Made by a program: the position numbers and the translations under genes
Notes under the pieces: generated by a model
Seen by the model: only the letters and a program-made list of their open reading frames with translations
Databases searched by the model: none
Told to the model about the DNA's origin: nothing
Shown: positions 35,743 through 45,303 of the stretch, in pieces
Position numbering within the stretch: position 1 is the stretch's first letter
Layout: every line of letters begins with the position of its first letter
Source of the DNA: Acidobacteriota bacterium
GTDB taxonomy: Bacteria; Acidobacteriota; UBA6911
Direction of reading: 5' to 3'
NCBI GenBank assembly: GCA_012729555.1
Contig: JAAYCX010000075.1
Coordinates: 1 to 64,000, forward strand
Length of the DNA stretch: 64,000 nt

Positions 35743-37173
35743 CTACGATTTCTGATAGCGCAAATGCGTCTCGCCGACCCAGTCGTCCGGGCCGTCCATC
35801 AGCTTGCCCGGGTTCATGATGTTGTTCGGGTCGAACACCTTCTTGATGCCCCGCATCAGGTCGAGCACCGCCGCCTTCTCGCGCCTGAAGGCCCCGGCCT
35901 TGCTGAGCCCGATCCCGTGTTCGGCCGAAGTGGTCCCGCCGACCGACAGGACGTATTCGTAAATCTCCTTGACCGCCTGCCGGGCGCCCTCCCACTGCGT
36001 CCCCTTCTCCGTGTCCATCAGGATCTTCGTGTGCATGCACCCGGCGCCGCAGTGGCCGTACGCCGTCATGACCAGGCCGTTGCGCTCGGCGATCTCGTGG
36101 ATCTTGTTGGCGGTCTCGGCCATCTTGGAAAAGGGCACCGCCATGTCGTCGGCCAGCGACGTCGAGGCCAGGCGCTCGTCGTACTTCGAAAGCGAGGGGA
36201 AGAGCTTGGAGCGGGCGGCGAAGATCCGCGCACGCTCCTTCTCGTCGTAGCTGAACTCGAGGCCGAAGCCGTTGTGGCGCTCGCAGATGGTGCGGAATCT
36301 TTCGATCTCGGGATCGATCGTCTCCTTCGCCATGCCGTCGGCCTCGAACAGCAGGATGGCCTCGACCTCCGGGAGCCCGAGGTTCTCCGCCTTGTTGGCG
36401 GCCGTGATCGCCACCTTGTCCACCAGCTCGAGCATCGACGGCTGGCACCCGCTCCCCATGATTTCACTGATGGCGTCCCCCGCTTCCCCGAGCACGTTGA
36501 ACATGGCGATCCCGAGGCAGCGGAGCTTGGGGATGGGTACGAAGCGCAGGGTGGCCTCGACGATGACGCCCAGGGTCCCCTCCGAGCCCACCATGAGGCG
36601 TTCGAGCGGGTAGCCGCTCGCCGCCACCCGCGTGGTCGCCCCGAGCGAAACCAGCTCCCCGCCGGCCAGGACCACCTTCATCGCGAGGATGGCGTCGCGC
36701 GCCGCCCCGTACTTGACCGAACGGGTGCCGGAGGCGTTGTTGGCGATCTCCCCGCCGATCGTGGCCACCACGCTCGAGGCGGGGGTCGGGGGGTAGAAGA
36801 CCCCGTGGGGCTTCAGCGCCTTGTTCAGGTCGTCGTCGACCACCCCCGGCTCCACCCGGCAGTAGCCGTCCTGCGGGTTGATCTCCAGGATCCGGTTCAT
36901 CGCCTTCATGTCCAGGATGATGCCCCCCCGGACGGGAACGGCCTGGCCGCACATGCCGGAGCCGGAGCCGCGCGGGATCACCGGGATCCGCTCCTCGTCG
37001 GCGTAGCGCAGCAGCTGCTGCACCTGTTCGGTGTTCCGCGGGCGGACGATGGCGTGCGGCGTTCCCTCGTGCACGCTCGAATCGGAGCCGTAGACGTAGA
37101 GATCGGCCGGGTCGGAGAGGACGCCGCCCTCCCCGACGATGGCTTTCAGTTTCTCAAAGTTGATGTCACTCAT
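35743..37173 (-). CDS. FAD-linked 2-hydroxyacid dehydrogenase (GlcD / D-lactate dehydrogenase type)
   Basis: 476 aa. An N-terminal PCMH FAD-binding domain (VIPRGSGSGMCGQAVP; GGEIANNASGTRSVKYG) and the FAD-oxidase C-terminal domain (TAYGHCGAGCMHTKI; TTSAEHGIGLSKAGAF). It oxidises D-lactate, glycolate or a related 2-hydroxyacid. As the first gene of the five-gene leftward operon it probably feeds electrons to the Fe-S/MvhD fusion protein, with LarA adjusting the stereochemistry of the substrate. The 207-base gap upstream (37174-37380) shows no clear promoter to my eye. Confidence 0.9.
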   Translation of the reverse strand: MSDINFEKLKAIVGEGGVLSDPADLYVYGSDSSVHEGTPHAIVRPRNTEQVQQLLRYADEERIPVIPRGSGSGMCGQAVPVRGGIILDMKAMNRILEINPQDGYCRVEPGVVDDDLNKALKPHGVFYPPTPASSVVATIGGEIANNASGTRSVKYGAARDAILAMKVVLAGGELVSLGATTRVAASGYPLERLMVGSEGTLGVIVEATLRFVPIPKLRCLGIAMFNVLGEAGDAISEIMGSGCQPSMLELVDKVAITAANKAENLGLPEVEAILLFEADGMAKETIDPEIERFRTICERHNGFGLEFSYDEKERARIFAARSKLFPSLSKYDERLASTSLADDMAVPFSKMAETANKIHEIAERNGLVMTAYGHCGAGCMHTKILMDTEKGTQWEGARQAVKEIYEYVLSVGGTTSAEHGIGLSKAGAFRREKAAVLDLMRGIKKVFDPNNIMNPGKLMDGPDDWVGETHLRYQKS

Positions 37174-37380
37174 CGACCACCTCTCGCGATAATAGGGGAT
37201 GACGACCGAAACAGAAGAGGGGAATGCGGATCCGCGCCCGTAAAAACGGGTATCAAACCATTCTCGAGACGACGCCGGGACAAATAACCCTCCAGTCCTC
37301 AGGGGGGCCTACGCCAAACTCACGACACTTCAGGTTATCACAGCCCGGAGGAAAAATCCGGGGCCATTTTCGGGAAACCG

Positions 37381-38232
37381 TCAGGCCCGGGAGGGAGCGA
37401 AGCCGAGCAGAAGCCACTCCCCGCGCCGGCGCCGGGAACGGACCGCGAACCCCGCCCGGTCGAGCTCCCCGCGGATTTCGTCCTCGTCCTGCTCCTGCAG
37501 CCCCGAAAGGCAGCCGATGCCGCCGTCCCCGAGCAGGCGCGGGAGGAGGGGGCAGAGCGCCGGAAGGGTCCGGCCGTCGATATTGGCGACCAGGATGTCG
37601 CCCCGCTGCCCGGCGCACTCCTCGAAGGAGCCCGCCCGCAGCTCCAGCTCCGGCCCGAAGCCGTTGGCGGCCGCGTACCCGCGCGCGCACTCGATGGCGA
37701 TCGGGTCGTTGTCCACCCCGAGCGCGCTCCGGGCCCCGAGCCGGAGCGCGGCCATGGCCAGGATGCCGCTCCCGGTGCCGATGTCGAGGACCCGCTCCCC
37801 GCCGCGGATATTCTCCTCGAGCCACTCGACGACCAGCTGCGTGGTGGCGTGGTGCCCGGTGCCGAACGCGCGCTTCGGGTCGAGGACCAGCTCGATGCCG
37901 TCAAAAGCGGGGTCGGGCTCGTGCCAGCTCTGACGGACGCGGATGCGGCCGCCCAGCCGGATCGGCTGCAGGGACGCCGCCCAGGCCGCGTTCCAGTCCC
38001 GGTCCGGCACCGGCTCCACCTCCAGGCTTCCCGCGTCGATGCCGAGCGCGCCCAGCGCCCGCTCGAGTCCTTCGAGGGCCGCACCGTCCCACCTTTTTGC
38101 CGGCCAGAAGAGGTGCACCACCCCGTCCCCCCCCTCCCAGGCTCCCAGCTCCTCCCCCCCGTCGAGCAGGGCCAGGATCTCCCCCGCATCCACACCGGTT
38201 CGCAGGCGCACTTCCACGTAGTCTTCAGCCAT
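37381..38232 (-). CDS. prmA: Ribosomal protein L11 methyltransferase
   Basis: 283 aa from ATG 38232 rather than the open frame back to 38286, which would translate part of a repeat cluster. An N-terminal targeting domain, then a SAM-binding fold with AFGTGHHATTQL, VLDIGTGSGILAMAA and VANIDGRTL (the NxxY-like post-I loop appears as NID). It trimethylates L11 in E. coli. The LLGFAPSRA end is near the usual C-terminus. Confidence 0.88.
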   Translation of the reverse strand: MAEDYVEVRLRTGVDAGEILALLDGGEELGAWEGGDGVVHLFWPAKRWDGAALEGLERALGALGIDAGSLEVEPVPDRDWNAAWAASLQPIRLGGRIRVRQSWHEPDPAFDGIELVLDPKRAFGTGHHATTQLVVEWLEENIRGGERVLDIGTGSGILAMAALRLGARSALGVDNDPIAIECARGYAAANGFGPELELRAGSFEECAGQRGDILVANIDGRTLPALCPLLPRLLGDGGIGCLSGLQEQDEDEIRGELDRAGFAVRSRRRRGEWLLLGFAPSRA

Positions 38233-38274
38233 GGGGGAAGGATACCCGCAACCGCCCTCCACCCGAACACAATT

Positions 38275-38386
38275 ATGGACATCCACTCTTTGAACAAATC
38301 CTGGACACCCACTCTTTGAGCCAGAAGGTGGATGTCCAGGACTGGCTCATCGCCGGTTTTGGGGCAAAGGGTGGATGTCCAGGATT
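38275..38386. repeat. Cluster of four related 17-20 bp repeats, two direct and two inverted
   Basis: The phrase GGACATCCACTCTTTGA (38277-38293) recurs as GGACACCCACTCTTTGA (38303-38319) and appears inverted at 38324-38341 and 38365-38385 (GGTGGATGTCCAGGA). Secondary matches (GAGCCAG against CTGGCTC) let the block fold back on itself. It occupies most of the 174 bases between the divergent prmA and NYN genes. It looks like a REP/REPIN-type intergenic repeat unit. Confidence 0.7.
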
Positions 38387-38406
38387 GGGCGTTGTATCCT
38401 GTCCTC

Positions 38407-38865
38407 ATGCCTTACTGGTTTGACGGCAACAACCTGATCGGGCAATCGGCGGCGGCGGCGGCCGCCGACCCGCGCCCGCGGCGGGAGTTCCTGGCGGCGC
38501 TGGCCGCCTATCGCCGGGCGGGCGGGGGCCGCCTGCTGGTCTTCTTCGACGGGGACGACCCCGGGCGGTCGGACCTCCCCCCGGGGGTCGCCGTGCGTTA
38601 CGCCGCACCCGAATCGGCCGACGCGGCCATCCTCCGGCGCCTCGGCGAAGCCTCCCGCCCCGCCGAAGTCACCGTCGTCACCAACGACCTGGAGCTTCGC
38701 GCCCGCTGCCGCCGCGCCGGCGCCCCGACCCTCGACTGGCGGGAGTTCGCCGCGAGGATGCGCCTTCGTTCAAGCCGCCCCGGCCGTACCCGGAAGCGCC
38801 CGGAGGAGGCGGTCGACGTGGCGGAGTGGATGCGGTGGTTCGGCCTCGACGGCGGGGAGGGCTAG
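38407..38865 (+). CDS. YacP-like NYN-domain (PIN-fold) nuclease
   Basis: 152 aa. It opens with YWFDGNNLIGQ (catalytic Asp of the NYN fold), with further acidic motifs LLVFFDGDD, ESADAAILRRL and TVVTNDLELRARCRRAG. YacP (Rae1 in Bacillus) is a ribosome-associated endoribonuclease. The C-terminus is shorter than Bacillus YacP by about 20 residues. The start ATG follows the repeat cluster by about 20 bases. Confidence 0.82.
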   Translation: MPYWFDGNNLIGQSAAAAAADPRPRREFLAALAAYRRAGGGRLLVFFDGDDPGRSDLPPGVAVRYAAPESADAAILRRLGEASRPAEVTVVTNDLELRARCRRAGAPTLDWREFAARMRLRSSRPGRTRKRPEEAVDVAEWMRWFGLDGGEG

Positions 38866-38874
38866 GCCGCCCCA

Positions 38875-38903
38875 GGCCGCCGTGGTTTCGGCGCCTTTTT
38901 TTT
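38875..38903 (+). terminator. Intrinsic terminator after the NYN gene
   Basis: A 7-bp GC stem with one bulged C (38875-38882 with 38889-38895) and a 6-base loop, followed by eight T (38896-38903). It begins ten bases after the stop codon. Confidence 0.72.
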
Positions 38904-38954
38904 GATAGACTTCTCCCGGTTGCGCGGACCCTTACCCCTACTGCGTCGGGATCT

Positions 38955-40793
38955 ATGGAACAGACATCGAAGAGCCGTAACACCGCTTCCGTCGTCAACG
39001 ATTTCAGCCTCCAGATCGCCACGGTGAACGGCTCCGGGAGCCAGTCGGCCAACGCGATCCTGATGCGGGCGATCTTCCGCATGGGGATCCCGGTCAGCGG
39101 CAAGAACATCTTCCCCTCCAACATCTCGGGACTCCCCACCTGGTACGCCATCCGGGTGAGCGAGCGGGGCTACGCCGCCCGCAAGGCCGGCATCGACATC
39201 GCCGTCGCCCTCAACCCCCACTCGGCGCGCGAGGACGCGCTCGCGGTCAGCCCGGGAGGGGTGCTGCTCGCGGAATCGGCCCTGGGCCTGGGCAGGCTGC
39301 GCGACGACATCCACTGCTACGAAGTCCCCTTCGCCCGGCTGGCGGAGGAGGTCACCGGCAACTTCCGGCTCCGCGCGCTCCTGGCCAACATGGTTTACGT
39401 GGGAGCCCTCACCCGTCTCCTCTCCATCGACACCGCCGAGGTGGAAGCGGCCATCCGGCGGCAGTTCCCGGACAAGGCCGGGGCCGTCGATCTCAACCTT
39501 CGGGCGCTCGAGGCGGGACGCTCCCATGCCGAGCGCCACCTGGAAAAGAGAGACCCCTTCCGCCTCGAGCCGCGCACCCTCACCCGGGGCCGGATCCTCA
39601 TCGACGGCAACGGCGCGGCGGCGCTGGGGGCGATGTTCGGGGGATGCACCGTGGCCTCGTGGTACCCCATCACCCCCTCCACCTCCCTGATGGAACAGCT
39701 GCAGGGGTTCCTGCGCGAGTTCCGGACCGATCCCCGCACGGGGAAAGCGTCGTTCGCCGTCATCCAGGCCGAGGACGAAATGGCGGCCCTCGGCATGGTC
39801 GTGGGAGCGGGGTGGGCGGGCGCCCGCGCCATGACCGCGACCTCCGGTCCCGGCGTCTCCCTGATGACCGAGTTTTCCGGCCTGGCCTATTTCGCCGAAA
39901 TCCCCGCCGTCCTCTGGGACGTCCAGCGCCTGGGACCCTCCACGGGCCTCCCCACCCGCACGAGCCAGGGGGACCTGCTCTCCTGCTACTTTCTCGGCCA
40001 CGGCGACACGCGCCATATCCTCCTCCTGCCGGCCACCCCGGGGGAGTGCTTCGATTTCGCCCAGCAGGCGCTGAACCTGGCCGAGCGCTTCCAGACCCCC
40101 GTCATCTGCATGAGCGACCTGGACCTGGGGATGAACGACTGGGTCGCGGAGGAGTTCCCCTACCCCGACCACATCCCGCTGGATCGCGGCAAGGTACTCC
40201 GGGAGCCGGACCTGGAGGCGATGGCCGACTTCGCCCGCTACCTCGACAGCGACGGGGACGGGGTCTGCCCCCGCACCCTGCCCGGGAACCGGCACCCGGG
40301 CGCCCCCTATTTCACCCGCGGGAGCGGCCACAACCCGAAGGCCGAATACAGCGAACGGCCCGGGGACTACGCCCGGCTCATGGAGCGCCTCGCGCGCAAG
40401 ATCCGGGGAGCCGTCCCCTCCCTCCCCCCCCCGGTCATCGCCGACGGCGCGGGGGGCCCCGTCGGCATCGTCTCCTGGGGCTCCACGCACGCGGCGGTGG
40501 AGGAGGCGCGCGACCGGCTGCGGGAGGAGCATGGCGTCGAAACGGGATACCTGCGCCTGCGCTCCCTGCCGCCCGGGGAGGACACAGCCCGCTTTCTCGA
40601 GCGCCACGAGAGGGTGTACGTGGTGGAACAGAACCGGGACGGGCAGATGCGGGCGATCCTGCAGATCGAATTCCCGGCGGCCGCCGCCCGCCTGCGGTCC
40701 GTCCTTCACTGCGACGGCGTCCCGGCCGACGCGGCCTCGATCGCCGGATCGATCCTGGAAGGGGAAAGGAAAGGGGAAGACCATGTCGCCTGA
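38955..40793 (+). CDS. korA: 2-oxoacid:ferredoxin oxidoreductase, gamma-alpha fusion subunit
   Basis: 612 aa from ATG 38955. The N-terminal gamma domain is shown by NGSGSQSANAILMRAIFRMG and the alpha pyrimidine-binding domain by GNGAAALGAMFGGCTVASWY and AEDEMAALGMVVGAGWAGAR. It oxidatively decarboxylates 2-oxoglutarate or a related acid to acyl-CoA with ferredoxin as acceptor. The gene overlaps korB by 11 bases. Substrate could be 2-oxoglutarate, a branched-chain or an aromatic 2-oxoacid; the two-subunit form is most often Kor. Confidence 0.88.
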   Translation: MEQTSKSRNTASVVNDFSLQIATVNGSGSQSANAILMRAIFRMGIPVSGKNIFPSNISGLPTWYAIRVSERGYAARKAGIDIAVALNPHSAREDALAVSPGGVLLAESALGLGRLRDDIHCYEVPFARLAEEVTGNFRLRALLANMVYVGALTRLLSIDTAEVEAAIRRQFPDKAGAVDLNLRALEAGRSHAERHLEKRDPFRLEPRTLTRGRILIDGNGAAALGAMFGGCTVASWYPITPSTSLMEQLQGFLREFRTDPRTGKASFAVIQAEDEMAALGMVVGAGWAGARAMTATSGPGVSLMTEFSGLAYFAEIPAVLWDVQRLGPSTGLPTRTSQGDLLSCYFLGHGDTRHILLLPATPGECFDFAQQALNLAERFQTPVICMSDLDLGMNDWVAEEFPYPDHIPLDRGKVLREPDLEAMADFARYLDSDGDGVCPRTLPGNRHPGAPYFTRGSGHNPKAEYSERPGDYARLMERLARKIRGAVPSLPPPVIADGAGGPVGIVSWGSTHAAVEEARDRLREEHGVETGYLRLRSLPPGEDTARFLERHERVYVVEQNRDGQMRAILQIEFPAAAARLRSVLHCDGVPADAASIAGSILEGERKGEDHVA

Positions 40794-41823
40794 CAAACCG
40801 CGCCCCGGGGCGCCGAACCGCGCCGGCCTGACGATCGAAGCCTACAAGGGGCGCCCGTCCACCCTGTGCAACGGCTGCGGCCACGACGCCATATCGAACC
40901 AGCTCGTCCGCGCCTTCTACGAGTACGGGATCGACCCGGCGGAGGTGGTCAAATTTTCCGGCATCGGGTGCAGCTCGAAGACCCCGGCCTATTTCCTGGG
41001 ACGCTCCTTCGGCTTCAACGCCATCCACGGCCGGATGCCCTCGGTGGCCACCGGCGCGCTCGTGGCCAACCGCCGCCTGAAGGGGCTGGCCGTAAGCGGC
41101 GACGGCGACACGGCCTCGATCGGGATCGGTCAGTTCGTGCACGCCATGCGCCGCAACATCCCCCTCGTCTACATCCTCGAAAACAACGGCGTCTACGGGC
41201 TGACCAAGGGGCAGTTTTCGGCTACGGCCGACCGGGGCTCGCGCCGGAAGGGGGGGGAGGCCAACGAACTCCCCCCCGTCGACTGCTGCGCCCTGGCGAT
41301 CGAACTCGGGTGCGGCTATGTCGCCCGCTCCTTCGCGGGGGACCCCAAGCAGCTCTCGGCGCTCCTGAAGGGGGCTTTGGGCCACCGGGGGACCGCCTTC
41401 ATCGACGTGCTCTCCCCCTGCGTCACCTTCAACAACCACGAGGGGTCGACCAAGAGCTACCCCTACCTGAAGGGGGCGGAGGAGTGGCTGCACGATGTGG
41501 GCTTCATCCCCTATTTCGAGCAGATCGCGGTGGATTACGCCGACGGGACCACGAGGGAGATCGCGCTCCACGACGGCTCCCGGCTCACGCTGCGCAAGCT
41601 CGAACGGGAGTACGACCCGACCGACCGGGCCGGGGCGCTCGCGAAGCTCCGCGCGTCGTCGGAAGAGGGGACGTTCCTGACGGGACTCTTCTACATCGAC
41701 GGCCGGAAACCGGACATCACGGAACTCCTCGACCTCGACGACGAACCCCTGGCGGCCCTCCCACCGGAAAAGCTGCGCCCCTCCCGCGCCGCGTTCGAAG
41801 AGATCCTGGCGCGGCTCAGGTAG
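40783..41823 (+). CDS. korB: 2-oxoacid:ferredoxin oxidoreductase beta subunit (TPP-binding)
   Basis: 346 aa from ATG 40783. Cys in LCNGCGHD and GIGCSSKTPAYF contributes the proximal cluster, and the TPP-binding motif is GDGDTASIGIGQFVHAMRRN with ENNGVYGLTKGQ. It pairs with the upstream gamma-alpha subunit. The C-terminal 50 residues are a typical extension of the Kor beta family. Confidence 0.9.
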   Translation: MSPDKPRPGAPNRAGLTIEAYKGRPSTLCNGCGHDAISNQLVRAFYEYGIDPAEVVKFSGIGCSSKTPAYFLGRSFGFNAIHGRMPSVATGALVANRRLKGLAVSGDGDTASIGIGQFVHAMRRNIPLVYILENNGVYGLTKGQFSATADRGSRRKGGEANELPPVDCCALAIELGCGYVARSFAGDPKQLSALLKGALGHRGTAFIDVLSPCVTFNNHEGSTKSYPYLKGAEEWLHDVGFIPYFEQIAVDYADGTTREIALHDGSRLTLRKLEREYDPTDRAGALAKLRASSEEGTFLTGLFYIDGRKPDITELLDLDDEPLAALPPEKLRPSRAAFEEILARLR

Positions 41824-41853
41824 GGGGGCGGACCGGGCGGCGACGGCCCCCCC

Positions 41854-42360
41854 TCACTGCGAACGGTAGTTGCCGAACTTGAGCTCGATCGAGAAGTCCT
41901 TCTCCTTGAGCAGGCGCATCACGGTCTGCAGATCGTCGCGCGAGGGGGAGGAGATGCGCACCTGGTCCCCCTGGATCTCCGACTGGAGCTTCTTGATCTT
42001 CTGCTCCTTGAGGTATTTCACGATGGCGCGCGCCGTCTCGGTCGGGATCCCCTGCTGCAGGCTCACCTCCTCGACCACCGTCCCCCCGGCCGCGGGCTGC
42101 GCCTTGCCGTGCTGGAGGTTCCGAAGGGGCACCTGCCGCCGCACCATCTTCTCCTCGAGCACCTCCCAGGCCGCCCGGAGCTTGTATTCGTCCGGAGCGC
42201 GCACCACCAGCTTGTTTTCCGAGCGCCGGAACTCGATCTCGACCTTCTGCCCCTTGAAATCGTAACGCTGCCGGATCTCCTTCATCGCCTGGTTTACGGC
42301 GTTGTCCACCTCCTGGAGATCGCAGCCCGAGGTGACGTCGAACGATTGCGTGGCCGCCAT
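41854..42360 (-). CDS. YajQ-family nucleotide (c-di-GMP) binding protein
   Basis: 168 aa, standard length. It starts MAATQSFDVTSGCDLQEVDN and contains the family's QRYDFKGQKVEIE and QGDQVRISSPSRDDLQ segments. Two ferredoxin-like domains. In Xanthomonas the homolog binds cyclic di-GMP and a LysR regulator; the role here is unknown. It is convergent with korB. Confidence 0.92.
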   Translation of the reverse strand: MAATQSFDVTSGCDLQEVDNAVNQAMKEIRQRYDFKGQKVEIEFRRSENKLVVRAPDEYKLRAAWEVLEEKMVRRQVPLRNLQHGKAQPAAGGTVVEEVSLQQGIPTETARAIVKYLKEQKIKKLQSEIQGDQVRISSPSRDDLQTVMRLLKEKDFSIELKFGNYRSQ

Positions 42361-42370
42361 GGCACCCTCC

Positions 42371-45103
42371 TCAGGGTTCGGGGGACGGCTGCGCGTCCCG
42401 CGTCCGTTTCAATTCCTCCAGGGCGGCCCCCAGCCTGCGGAGCTCCTCCCCGTACTTCGCCCAGTCCCCCTGGCGCTGCGCCGCGACGGCGCGGCTGTAG
42501 GCTTCCCCGGCCTCCTCGACCAGGCCGAGGGCCGAGGACGGCGGACGCGGCGCGGCCGACTCGCCGTCAGCCCCCCCGGCCCTGTCCGGGAGGGAGAGCT
42601 GCCCCTCGAAGATCCGGGCGATGGAAGCCTCGAGCGTCTCCTCCATGACGATCCGGTTCTCGTAGGCGACGATGACGCGCTTGAGCTCCGGGATCTTGCC
42701 GTTCTGGGCCCGCAGGTAGAGCGGGCGGATGTACAGCAGCGCCTCCTCGATCGGGATGATCAGGAGGTTCCCCTGGATCACCTGGGACCCGCGCTGGTCC
42801 CAGAGCGCGATCTGGCGCGCGATCTCGGCGTCCTGGTTGACCCGGGCGACGATCTGGCGCGGCCCGTAGACCAGCTTCTGCTTGGGGAAGCGGTAGACGA
42901 CGAGCTTGCCGTAGTGCTCCCCGTCGCTGCGCGCCACCATCCAGGCCGACAGGTTGTCCTTCCGGCCGGGCGTGAACGGGAGCATCAGGATGAACTCCTC
43001 CCGGCTCTCCTGCGGCAGGCGCATGATGGTGTAGTAGGGGGACATCGGGTTTTCCGTGCTCCCGGTCGCGAGGGTCGGAATCTGCCACAGGTCTTCCTTG
43101 TTGTAGAAGATCTGCGGGGCCCCCATGTGGTAGACCGAGTACATGTAGGTCTGCACCGTGAAGATGTCCTCCGGGTACCGCAGGTGCCGCCGGAGGTGTT
43201 CGGGAATCTCGGAGAGCGGGCGGAAGACCCCGGGAAAGATCTTCTGGTAGACCCGGATCACCGGATCTTCCGCGTCGGCCACGTACAGGTCCACGCCGCC
43301 GTTATAGGCGTCGACCACCACCTTGACCGAGTTGCGGATGTAGTTGCCCACCCCCGGCGTGCGGGTGGAATAGGGGTAGCGGTCCGACACCGTGTAGGCG
43401 TCCTGGATCCAGAAGAGCTTCCCGTCGGAGATCACCATGTAGGGGTCCTGGTCCAGCATCAGAAAGGGCGCCAGCCGGTTGATGCGCTGCCGGATGTCCC
43501 GGAAGTAGAGGAAACGGCTGTCGCGCGTCACCAGCGGCGACAGGAGGATGTTGGGGTCGCGGAAGTAGAAGGCGAACAGGAGCTTTCGCAGCAGGGAGTG
43601 GACGCGCACGCCCCCCTCCCCCTGGTAGCGGGCGTAGACGTTCTCCTCGCCGGAGGGGTAATCGAACTCCTCCTGCCCCGTGTGGACCAGCGCGTAGCTC
43701 TGCGTCAACTCCCCGTAATAGATTTCGGGGCGGTCCACCTCCAGAAGCGGGTAGGAGGACTCCGGCGGGATGTTCTGCACGTGGAGCACCGGCAGCCCCT
43801 CCGACGTCATCCGGTTGACCGGCCCCACCGCGATCCCGTAGCCGTGGGTGTAGCTCAGGTGCTCGTTGATCCAGTTCCGCTCCGGGAGGCTCGCGCTGTT
43901 CAGTTCGCGCGCCGAGAGCATCAGCTGCTTGAGCTGCCCGTCGATCAGGTAGCGGTCGTTGTCGACCGAGACGAAATCGTAATAGGTCCGGATCTCCTGG
44001 ATCTGCTTCAGGGCGTCCAGCAGCGGCTCGTGGTCCCACAGCCGGATGCTCTGGATGGTGGCGGAGTTGTCCTCGATGTCGCGCGCCGTGAGCGCGGTGT
44101 CGCCCGACAGGTCGCGCTCCTCGACCGCCTCGAGCTTGTAGGCCTCGAGCGTCGCCCGGATGTTATGGGCGATCTGCGGGCTCTCCTTGTCGAGTTCGTT
44201 GGGATCGACGAAGAACTTCTGGATGAAGGCGGGGTAGAGGTTCCCCCCGAACATCACCACGAGGTAGAGGAGGATGGCGATGACGGCGGGGCGGCTGCCC
44301 CTGAGGAACGCGTTGGCTATCCACAGGAGGGCCCCGGCCAGGGCCGCCAGCGCGAGCAGGCTGAGCATGGGCAGGCGCGCGTGCAGGTCGGCGTACCCGG
44401 CCCCGGAAAACACGTCGTGGGTGCCGTAAAGAAGCTCGAACCGGTCGAGGTACGCGCTCGCGCCGAGCAGCGCGAAGACCAGCGCGGCCAGGAGCGAAAT
44501 GTGGACGCTCGGGCGGCTGCGCCCCGCGTCCCCCTTCAGCTGGCCCCAGCTGAGCGCCCCCTTGAAGTAGTAGAGCACCGCCACCCCGATCAGGGCGAGG
44601 AAGGAGAGCATGAGGCCGAAGCGCACCACGTCGCGCAGAAACGGCAGCGTGAAGAAGAAGAAGGAGACGTCGCGCCCGAAGACCGGGTCGGACGAGCCGA
44701 AATCGACCCGGTGGAGCCACCGCCAGACCCTCTCCCAGTTGGCCGCGTACCCGACCCCGATCAGAAATCCTATCGCGAGCGAGGCCAGCCCGGCGAACCG
44801 CCGCACGGTTTCGGGTTCGACCCGGTAGGCCGTGATCTGCCCGTTGGGCGTCGGTATCCCGATCTCGATCTGGCCGGGGCCGCGGTTGGCGAACAGGAGG
44901 TTGAGATAGAGGAAGAGGAATGCGGCCAGCAGCGTTGTGGACCCGAGCAGGCTCTTGGCGTACAGAACCGTGGTGAACACCGCGGTCTTGCCCAGTTCCG
45001 CAAACCAGAGGTAATCGAAGTACAGGCCCACGCCGAACGACAGCCCGCCGAAAAGCACAAAAAGCGCGATGAGAACGACCATCCAGGTGATTCTTTTGTG
45101 CAT
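42371..45103 (-). CDS. UPF0182 family large membrane protein
   Basis: 910 aa from ATG 45103 (AGGAGAG upstream); the frame is open to 45295 but that part is unrelated. Seven hydrophobic segments fill residues 5-300 (for example ITWMVVLIALFVLFGGLSF and PAVIAILLYLVVMFGGNLY). A large extracytoplasmic domain follows, with YTHGYGIAVGPVNRMTSEGL and WQIPTLATGSTENPMSPYY, both family hallmarks. The C-terminal tail is coiled and Ala/Glu-rich. Function unestablished. Followed ten bases later by yajQ. Confidence 0.92.
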   Translation of the reverse strand: MHKRITWMVVLIALFVLFGGLSFGVGLYFDYLWFAELGKTAVFTTVLYAKSLLGSTTLLAAFLFLYLNLLFANRGPGQIEIGIPTPNGQITAYRVEPETVRRFAGLASLAIGFLIGVGYAANWERVWRWLHRVDFGSSDPVFGRDVSFFFFTLPFLRDVVRFGLMLSFLALIGVAVLYYFKGALSWGQLKGDAGRSRPSVHISLLAALVFALLGASAYLDRFELLYGTHDVFSGAGYADLHARLPMLSLLALAALAGALLWIANAFLRGSRPAVIAILLYLVVMFGGNLYPAFIQKFFVDPNELDKESPQIAHNIRATLEAYKLEAVEERDLSGDTALTARDIEDNSATIQSIRLWDHEPLLDALKQIQEIRTYYDFVSVDNDRYLIDGQLKQLMLSARELNSASLPERNWINEHLSYTHGYGIAVGPVNRMTSEGLPVLHVQNIPPESSYPLLEVDRPEIYYGELTQSYALVHTGQEEFDYPSGEENVYARYQGEGGVRVHSLLRKLLFAFYFRDPNILLSPLVTRDSRFLYFRDIRQRINRLAPFLMLDQDPYMVISDGKLFWIQDAYTVSDRYPYSTRTPGVGNYIRNSVKVVVDAYNGGVDLYVADAEDPVIRVYQKIFPGVFRPLSEIPEHLRRHLRYPEDIFTVQTYMYSVYHMGAPQIFYNKEDLWQIPTLATGSTENPMSPYYTIMRLPQESREEFILMLPFTPGRKDNLSAWMVARSDGEHYGKLVVYRFPKQKLVYGPRQIVARVNQDAEIARQIALWDQRGSQVIQGNLLIIPIEEALLYIRPLYLRAQNGKIPELKRVIVAYENRIVMEETLEASIARIFEGQLSLPDRAGGADGESAAPRPPSSALGLVEEAGEAYSRAVAAQRQGDWAKYGEELRRLGAALEELKRTRDAQPSPEP

Positions 45104-45303
45104 AACTCTCCTATCCCGGTTTATCGATTGTCGATGCGGTCCATCATACACGCTTCGGCGCACCGGTTCCACCGAAACAGCCCGGGCGCAAAACCGCGCC
45201 GGGCTTGTGCGCGGAAGGCGCATCGGGTATTGTGAAATTTTGCCCGTGGTCGGACCGGAATCCCGGCCCGGATCCCGCGTGATCCGGGCCGCCACAGAAG
45301 GGA

